From Edaphochlamys debaryana (taxonomy: Eukaryota; Chlorophyta; Chlorophyceae; Chlamydomonadales): a stretch of DNA of 64,000 nucleotides. Below, in pieces: positions 57,401 to 64,000 of this stretch (the stretch's first letter is position 1; each line of letters starts with the position of its first letter). Below the pieces are notes generated by a model. It was not told where the DNA came from. It saw only the letters and a list, made by a program, of their open reading frames with translations, and ran no database searches. A program made the position numbers and the translations under genes. The stretch is taken from contig JAEHOE010000117.1 of assembly GCA_016858145.1 (NCBI GenBank), forward strand, positions 310,001-374,000. Direction: 5' to 3'.

Positions 57401-60400
57401 GAGAGGACGCCATCCGCTGTGCGTGCAGTCGCTTGTGAGGACCGCACTCTGGGACGGAGCACGGCAGCCCGAGTCAAGGCCCTCCTTTGCCCCTGAGCCC
57501 CCCCCTTTCCCCCTCCCTCCCTTGGGAACGGAACGGAGGCCCTCCCCAACCGCCAACCACCAACCACCCTCCCATCTTCCCTCCTCACCGTCAGGTCGGC
57601 CTTGGTCCCCTCCTCCAGGATCACGTGCAGGGTGGGGACCACGGGGATGCGCACGCCCCGCCCCGACACGCCGCCCGCCCAACCGTCCTCCTCCTCGTCC
57701 TCCTCCCCCCCGGCCCCCGCCCCGACCGCCTCTGCAGGGCCCGCAGGGGCGGCGGCGGCGGCGGCCTCGGGTCCGGCGTAGCGGCACTTGACCTGCGGGA
57801 AGGGAGGGGTAAGGGGGTCCAGAGGTCAAGACAGGGGCGCGGCGGTTTCTGCAACCCCAAACATGCCGGCTAGAGGTCCCCAATCACCAGGGGCCTGACC
57901 AGCGTTTGCTTTGCCTTTTACTAACATCAGGTCAGCTCCGCCCACACACCGGCGGGCCCCATGCCGTGTCCCTGTCGTACCTCTGTCGTACCTCTGTCGT
58001 ACCTCGGTTACGGGAGCAGCCCCTAACCAAAACCTTCCCACGTCACACCCCACACGCAACACCCGCCTTGAACCCCTCCCCTTCTCCTCTTCCTGTGTCC
58101 CCGTCCCAGGGCCCTCCCCCCCCCCGCCCAAACCCCCCCTCCCCCTAGACCCACCGGCTCCCAGTGGTTCATCACCAGGTCGGTCCACTCCCCCGGGTGA
58201 GCCAGGCGCCAGGCGTCGAACACGTCCCCGACCTGAAGGGGGGGGAGAGAAGTGGAGGGGAGAGGGGTGGGTTGAGAGGGGCGCGGGGGGACGGTGAAGC
58301 AGGCAGGCTTGATGGACAAAGGGCGTGGGGAAGCGGGAGAGAGGGGAGGCTGCACGGGAGGTGGGTGGGTGGGGAATCCAAAGACCGTACCCCCAGGCCT
58401 ACCGCCCTCCCCCCCGCCCTCACCCGCTCACGGAACCAGGCCTCGAAGGCTGCGTCCACCTGGGGGGGTGAGGGGGTGAGGGGGTGAGGAAGAGGGTATA
58501 GGCTTAGGGGATGTGGGGTGGTCACGGCAGGGCGCAGGAGCTGCCTTGAGCTCGCAGCCGTCTGACGTTTCCGCCCCCCCTGCCCCTCGCCACTGCCCCC
58601 ACACCACGTCTTGGCCCCCCACCCACCCCCGTCCCCCGCACCCCCCGCACCTGTGTAGCCCCCCACATCTCCCCCCGGCCCTCCACCGCGGGTGCCTCAC
58701 TCAGCACCGCCACGCCGCCCCGCTCCTCCACCTGAGAGGAGGGGGGTCAGGAAGGCAGCGGGGGGAATGCACGTTGAGCCGAGCGCGGCAGGCCCCGCCA
58801 AGCCCCTCGACATCCGCCCCTGCCGCTCGCTCCCTCCCCCCCCCTACCCCCCCCCCCCCACCGTGTGCACGGTTACGTCCACGGTGCCGCCCCCCGCATC
58901 CACCACCACCACCACCTCGCCGGCCCGCAGCGGCGGGGGAGGGGCGGAGCCGGCGGCGGCGGCGGCGGCGGCAGCTGCGCGCGAAAGGGGGCGGGGAGCG
59001 GGTTAACCGGTGCGGTCCGGTTACATACAGAAGGTAATGCACACCGTTTGCTCACCCACGCAAGCCCACAAACTCCCCCCCCCTCCCACCCCCCTCCTCC
59101 CCCCACCCGCGGCGTGTGCGGCGGGCGAGCCCAGACCCGCGGGGACCAGGCGGGGCCGCTCCGGGCCCAGCGCGCAGTGCAGCGCCGCCGCCTCGGGCTC
59201 CAGCACGATCACCAGCTGCGGTTGGCGGTTGGCGGTTGGTCAAACCGCAGTTGGTCGGCAGTTACAGTAATTGACCCGTCATCAGCCAGCGGGTCAAAGA
59301 CATGACGCATGAAGCGACGGCTGGGGGCAGCAACGTGTGGTTGACCGTTGGCGGTTGGCGGTTGGCCGTCAACTATCCGTGATCCGATCCGCGCACGTGC
59401 GCACCTGCTCCGAGTCCTCCCGCGGGATGAGGCCGGCCGTAAAGGCCGCCCGCCGCACGGCCGCCTTGGCCCCGTCACTCCACAGGGCGGGGACCGTGAG
59501 CGCCCACACCACCATGCCCGCGCGTGCACCCCCCGCGGCGGCGGCGGCGGCGGGGGAGCCGGGGGGCAGCTCGCGGGACAGGTGCTGTGGGGGGGAGGTG
59601 GGGGGAAGGGGGGAGGAGGAAGGGGGGGAGGGGGTAAGGGGAGCCTGGGGAAGGAAGATCACGGATGCGCCTGGGTCGTTGGGTACAGAGGGCGCAGGCT
59701 GCCCCGGCCCCGGCCTCTCCCTTTCCATTACCACCCCCGTTACCATCACCATACCCGTACCAGTTTCCCGCTCAGCTTTAATTACCCATCCAACCCCCCC
59801 CCCCCACCCTCAGCGTGTAAGCCTTGAGCAGGCGCAGGAACTCGGAGAATGCCAGCTCGGGGCCCACACCGGGGGGGAGCTGGCCCTGACAGGGGGGGGG
59901 GGAAGAGGAGGGAGGGGGAGGGGAGGGGGTTTGTCTGAAGCTGACAAGCGGGAGAGGGGAGGGGGGGAAAGGGAAGTCGGGAGGACGCAGGGGATGCTAC
60001 GGTGATCGGCGGTCAAGTGACGCAGCGGAGCTGAGATGCCACCCTCGCATGCCTTGCCCTAAACCTCTGCCGGTACGGGCACCCAAACGGCGCCCACACC
60101 CTCCATCCCACATCCACCCCACCCCTCCCCCCACCTCGGCCCGGCGGGGGTCCTGCAGCCCCAGCTTGAAGGCCTCGCCGTACACCAGGCAGTACCTGGG
60201 GGGGGGAGAGGACGGAGGGGGACAGGAGCATGAAGGGGGAGCGTGTGCCTGGTTGGGGGGACAGCAGCCCACTTCGGTCGCAGCCGAGGGGAAGGGATGG
60301 GGGGAGGACTGGGCCAGGGGAGCATGATTGGACAAGGCAGGAAGGAAGGTGCCGTGCGGTGCCGTGGTTGCAATGCTGGCTGGGGCCAGACGTGGGCACA

Positions 60401-61630
60401 ATTACTTATCCAATCTGTGCTGTACTGGGCGCCCGGGATGCGAAGGCGCACCTGCCCTCCTCGCGCTCCTCCGGGTTCAGATCGTCGTACTGCCGTACTG
60501 CCGACCATCCGATGGCCACCCCCCGGTTGCCCTTGAGGAGCAGGGCGGAGCGGGTCTTGGGGTAGGTGCTGGGGGGGGGGGGGGGGGGGGAGGGGGGGAG
60601 AGGGGAGCAGAGGGCGGTGCGGCGGCGATGGGGATGGATGGAGGGAAGAATAGAGAGGACGAGCACGTACACGCAAACCCGCCCGTCAGGCCAGTCCTGG
60701 CGCTCGCAAGGCCTACACACATAAGGGAGAGGAGGTTCCGAGCCCATGGCACGAACCCCGTTCCGACCTTCCTCCACCCCACCCCCCCTTCCTCCCACCT
60801 GCCGGAGGGTGCGTCCGGCCATGCGGTGTGGAGGCGCAGGCCCCCGGCCCCGCCCACCCCCCCGGCGCCCGGGCCCCCCGCCTGGGGGTGCACCAGCATG
60901 TAGGCAAAGCCGCTGCATGCGGGGGAGAGAAGGGGGAGAAGCGGGGGTTGATGATGCCGCCCTCAGTCACGGGTTGCTAACCCCCAGCCTCCAGCCGCGG
61001 CCGCCTTACCTCAGCAGCAGCCCCCCAACCCCAAGCCTCAAGCCGGGCAGCTACAGTAGATCCCCCCAATCAAGAGGGGAGGGAGCATGGGGAGCCAGTC
61101 GGCAACTCCCACCCACTCCCAACCACCGTACGGCAGCTGCACCCACCTGCCGTACGTCCCCACATCGAAGGCCACCGCCAGGTTAGCCTTGGCGGGCTGG
61201 GGGGGGGGGGGAGGGGGGGAAGCCAGTCACGGCCAAGGAGCGAGCGCAGGTCCTGCCTTGATACAGGCGACCCTCCCGCCATGCTGGCGCGCGGTGGCGC
61301 AGTGCAGAGCCTTTGGCCCGCACCGCAGCCTGACTCCGTGGACTTGAGGCCCTGCGAACGAGCCCCTCCCCCCGCGCCGCAGACATCCGCCGCCCCTCCC
61401 CAGACCCTCGGGCGCCCCCAACCCCCCTCACTCTCACCCCCAACCCCAACCCCACCGACTCTTTCGGACATGCCCACCCCCTCCCCCTCCCCCACCCGCA
61501 CCCTCAACCCCCACCCCCATCCCACCCCCACCCCGCCCCCACCCCACCCCCAACCCCCCACCTGTAGCAGGGTGGTGGTGCCGGTGGCGGCGGCGCTGGG
61601 CGGTGCCGCCCTGCGCAGAGCGGCGGCCAT
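54455..61630 (-). CDS. Hsp70-family protein of the HSPA12A/B type
   Basis: 23 exons, 714 residues: complement(join(54455..54556,54759..54860,55097..55228,55631..55672,55809..55900,56050..56151,56466..56553,56854..56895,57033..57083,57227..57328,57589..57792,58155..58232,58424..58459,58651..58731,58862..58974,59107..59215,59405..59584,59808..59885,60135..60195,60452..60568,60799..60912,61147..61196,61562..61630)). Hsp70-like ATPase fold: phosphate-1 loop LAVAFDVGTYGSGFAYML, connect region VWALTVPALWSDGAKAAVRR and LEPEAAALHC, phosphate-2 loop VVVVDAGGGTVDVTVHTV, adenosine motif VLVVGGFGCSPYLQ. HSPA12-specific blocks are STYPKTRSALLLKGN, GEMWGATQVDAAFEAWF, RARASRLTYGVRTAVPYEDG and the C-terminus TEIKVAAKDLATGRVVSTKA. 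It lacks the canonical Hsp70 substrate-binding domain and any EEVD end. Length fits HSPA12 (about 650-690) with Ala/Gly inserts. The first 23 residues (MAAALRRAAPPSAAATGTTT) could be a leader. Client and role unknown. Confidence 0.9.
55348..55368 (-). repeat. Echo of a segment of HSPA12 exon 21 in the adjoining intron
   Basis: 21 bases identical to 55199-55219 (coding VELWATD), 149 bases away in the intron upstream of that exon in transcript order. Confidence 0.75.
55553..55575 (-). repeat. Echo of the donor edge of HSPA12 exon 20
   Basis: Matches the last codons of exon 20 plus donor (LSPDQQ then GTG; real copy from about 55628), 75 bases downstream in transcript order. The two are in the same open reading frame, so the second donor would add 25 codons. 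Confidence 0.7.
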
Positions 61631-63597
61631 GGCGGCGGCGGGGGCTGCCTGTCACCCTGCCAAGGGGGCGGCGGGGCCGGGGCAGACCCAGGGGCGTGGA
61701 GGCGGACTGGTTGGGGGGGAGGGGAAGGAGACGGGCGCAAGGTGTATTCAGCGGGTTGGGCTGGGCCCAGGGGCGAAGGGGTTGGGGGTCACGGGTTGGC
61801 TGGGCCCAGCCACTCGGGCCCAGCAGGCGCCCGGGGCTAGGGTACGTCTGACGGCTGAGACCCGACCCGGGCCGGGCCTAGTGAGGAGGTAGTGAGGGCC
61901 GCCGGAGATTAAGGTTCAAAGCGGCTGGGAGGGACTGCGCCCGCGGAGCGCCGCAGCGGCAAGGGCCACGGCTGCGCGGCAAGCCGCCAACCTCGCAAAC
62001 CCCGGCCCAAGCCTCTGTCAGCGGCAAGGGCAGCGGCTGTGTCACAGCGCGGCGCCTGTGTGTGTGTGGAGGCGAGCGCCCCAAACCCTGGTTGGTAAGG
62101 CCCATGGGTCATCCTCGCCCGCAGGCGCCGTTTCGCCCTACGGATACACGCTCTCCTGGGTGGTACTGGTCCTTCGCAGCCCTCTGCAGCCCCCACCTTG
62201 TCTTGTTCGCTTGTCGACGGCTTGGGCAGCCGTGCCCGCAGCAGACCGACGACGCGGCGCGAGCGCTGCTCGACGGCTTGAGGCTTGCGCCTGTTCTGGC
62301 TTGGGCCCTGAGCGTGTTGGGAGCGTGTTTGGAGCTGCTCGTGTATGCCGGAGCGTAGCTTGCGTTGGAGCTCGCGGAGGCATGAAACGCGGGCTTGATG
62401 CAGGGCCGGAGTCCCCATGTTGGGGTCCCCGCGGATCCGAGGTGGCCTCAGCCGCTACCCGTGCTATCCGTGTGCCGCGTCGTAACGGGCCCCACCGCCT
62501 CCGTCACGGCCTCCAGCCGGGGGCCCCAGGGCAGCCCGAGCCAGGGCCTAAGGGAGCCTGAGGGTGGGGACAGGGGATGGGGGGAGACGGTAAGGGCGCA
62601 AGGGGTGAACGGCTGCTGTGGCGGTTAGGGTTGGCAGAGGTGGAGGGCAGGGCCTTGCGCCCCAGGGCCCAGCTCCACGCCCCGCAAGGCCCCCCCCCCT
62701 TGCAGCTGGGGGCAGGGGGTGGAGGGAGGGGGTGGCCACAAGGTCATGCGCGCGTGCTAAACATCCGGCCTGGTGGGGGCTCCCCCATGCAGCGGACGGG
62801 GTCGGACCCACCTGAAAGTCATCCTTCGTGACGCCAGGCTCCTTGCTTCCGGGGTCGTGACCAGGGCCCTGCGATCAAGAGGGGAGCTAGCTCCTGGGGG
62901 TGTTACGGCATCCGAGTGGGGGCACCAGGCACGAAGGTTGTGGCCGCTGCCGCTGCGGCGCTACAGCGGGCAGGGGCAGGGGTAGGGGCTTGGAGCTGCG
63001 GGGTTTGAGCCTGGGGTAGCCGGGAGCTGGGGGGGTGGTGGGGTGGTGGGGTGGTGTGAGGGTATAAGGGGCCTGAGCAAGCAAGGGCACAACCCCCAGA
63101 CGACCACAAACCACTTCACGGCACCTGCCTGGGTCCTTCAACTTGGGAGCAAGCCAAGCGTGGAGCGGCAAGCGACTGCGTTCGTTGCTGCTGCGGCGCT
63201 GCTTACAGGCACGTGCCGGTGCCCGCCGCTGCCTGCCCTCCCACTGGCCACTGCCCCAGCCCCCATAGCGCTCCGGAGGGCCCCACACCCCTGCAGTCGT
63301 GCCATTCTCGCCCTCCTCCTCTTGCTACTCCGCCTCCCAGAGTTGCTACCTAACCACACAGTCAATCCAAGTGGAGCACAGTCACTTTGAGCATCCAGCC
63401 GCACCCCAAGCCCCCACCACACGCCCACCTTGCATCCCCCTACCGGTGCTTCCACTCCCTCAACCTCCAAGAACACTTTCAGATGTTGTCCGCATTCGTT
63501 TGGCCCGGGGAGCTCATGCCGTTTGCAGTGCATATAACGCGCCCTCCGCCCCACACCCAAGCGCCATCGCCATGTCCCATCGCCCCCCAGCAAGTGC
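61631..63597. other. Spacer: HSPA12 promoter and 3' UTR of the terminal gene
   Basis: No exon supported on either strand. TTACA at 63203-63207 is a candidate polyadenylation signal for the gene ending at 63598. The short string ttaaggttcaaa occurs at about 61910 and again at about 63980. Confidence 0.4.
63203..63207 (-). terminator. Candidate polyadenylation signal (TGTAA) of the terminal gene
   Basis: TGTAA on the minus strand, about 390 bases below the stop at 63598. Confidence 0.35.
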
Positions 63598-63738
63598 TCA
63601 GTTCCGCCCCTTCTTCTGTTCCGTGTTGAGGATGGGGAAGTCCCTGCGGTGACGCTTCACCCACTCGAACGCGCGGTACGACGCGCGTACGGCAGATACG
63701 ACGGGCGATCCGCCGCAGGGCCAGGGGGCGGACCAGTT
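63598..63738 (-). CDS. Last exon of an unrecognised gene (partial, continues beyond window or upstream)
   Basis: After a TACGGCAG acceptor the minus strand reads NWSAPWPCGGSPVVSAVRAS then YRAFEWVKRHRRDFPILNTE and QKKGRN with a TGA stop. The basic, aromatic C-terminus (FEWVKRHRRDFP) with non-repetitive composition looks like genuine protein, unlike the shadow frames around it. Upstream sequence to 63900 is proline-rich and could be intron or exon. No family recognised; the gene start is not in view. Confidence 0.45.
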   Translation of the reverse strand, partial: NWSAPWPCGGSPVVSAVRASYRAFEWVKRHRRDFPILNTEQKKGRN

Positions 63739-64000
63739 CTGCCGTAGCGCCGGCAGCGGGGGCGGCGGCACGGGGGCCGGGGTGCCTGGGGGCGGGGGCG
63801 GAGGTGGGGTGGGGATGCGGCTGAGGAGAGTGAGGATGCGGACACAAGGGGGAGGCTTGGCCCTTGCCGACCAGGCCACTTGCCCCCGGCAGCCCTCCAA
63901 GATGTGACGATGGGACCGGGGACAAGAGTCGAGGCAAGCAGACAGTAGGACGGAAAGGACTTAGACTCTGTACGGGAATTTAAGGTTCAAATTGCTGTCT

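Noticed and set aside
55097..58974. Possibility that the right-hand minus exons are a canonical Hsp70 (DnaK)
   Set aside because: The phosphate loops fit Hsp70 broadly, but blocks such as GEMWGATQVDAAFEAW, RASRLTYGV and the lack of a substrate-binding domain fit only the HSPA12 branch.
61905..63990. ggttcaaa strings resembling a tRNA B-box at about 61914 and 63983
   Set aside because: No A-box, no cloverleaf and no terminator; the B-box consensus fails after the first seven bases.
1..64000. CRISPR arrays, insertion sequences, rRNA or operon structure
   Set aside because: None seen; spliced genes, transit peptides and TGTAA signals indicate a nuclear eukaryotic locus.

Overview
The window looks like nuclear DNA of a chlorophycean green alga (Chlamydomonas/Volvox relatives). 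It is very GC-rich, and genes are cut into many short exons with CT/CCC-rich acceptor tracts. TGTAA-type polyadenylation motifs lie downstream of several stops. Two proteins carry plastid-type leaders, and SRCR, EGF and hydroxyproline-type proline-rich proteins are present. No bacterial operon, RNA gene, CRISPR array or transposon was recognised. Exon models were read by hand from frame, splice sites and family resemblance; no search was run.

Layout: 284-2242 (-), a 7-helix orphan membrane protein. 3119-6151 (-), a PLP homeostasis protein (PLPBP/YggS), head-to-head with 6451-11676 (+), an organellar peptide chain release factor 2 (prfB). 12723-14655 (-), a fibrillin/PAP plastid lipid-associated protein, convergent with prfB and head-to-head with 15438-18653 (+), a chalcone-isomerase-fold (CHI/FAP-like) protein. 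20557-44142 (+), one giant gene of about 57 exons and roughly 3,800 residues: eleven SRCR domains, a proline-rich linker, an EGF module, a large module resembling giant secreted bacterial proteins, and a 430-residue (SPxPP)n tail. 46686-48351 (-), a secreted EGF plus proline-rich protein facing the giant gene. 50009-53317 (-), a START-like (SRPBCC) protein. 54455-61630 (-), a 23-exon HSPA12-type Hsp70. 63598 to the window end (-), the 3' end of an unrecognised gene.

The left 19 kb is mostly organelle-directed housekeeping (PLP homeostasis, organellar translation termination, plastid lipid binding). The middle is an extracellular-matrix/adhesion locus of two convergent secreted-protein genes sharing EGF and proline-rich modules. 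The right holds a lipid-binding protein and an Hsp70 relative.

The most unusual signals are: the giant SRCR/bacterial-type chimera; partial 'echo' copies of exon edges inside neighbouring introns in at least four genes; and a high count of GC-AG introns (6 of about 31 in four left-hand genes, two more in the giant gene).
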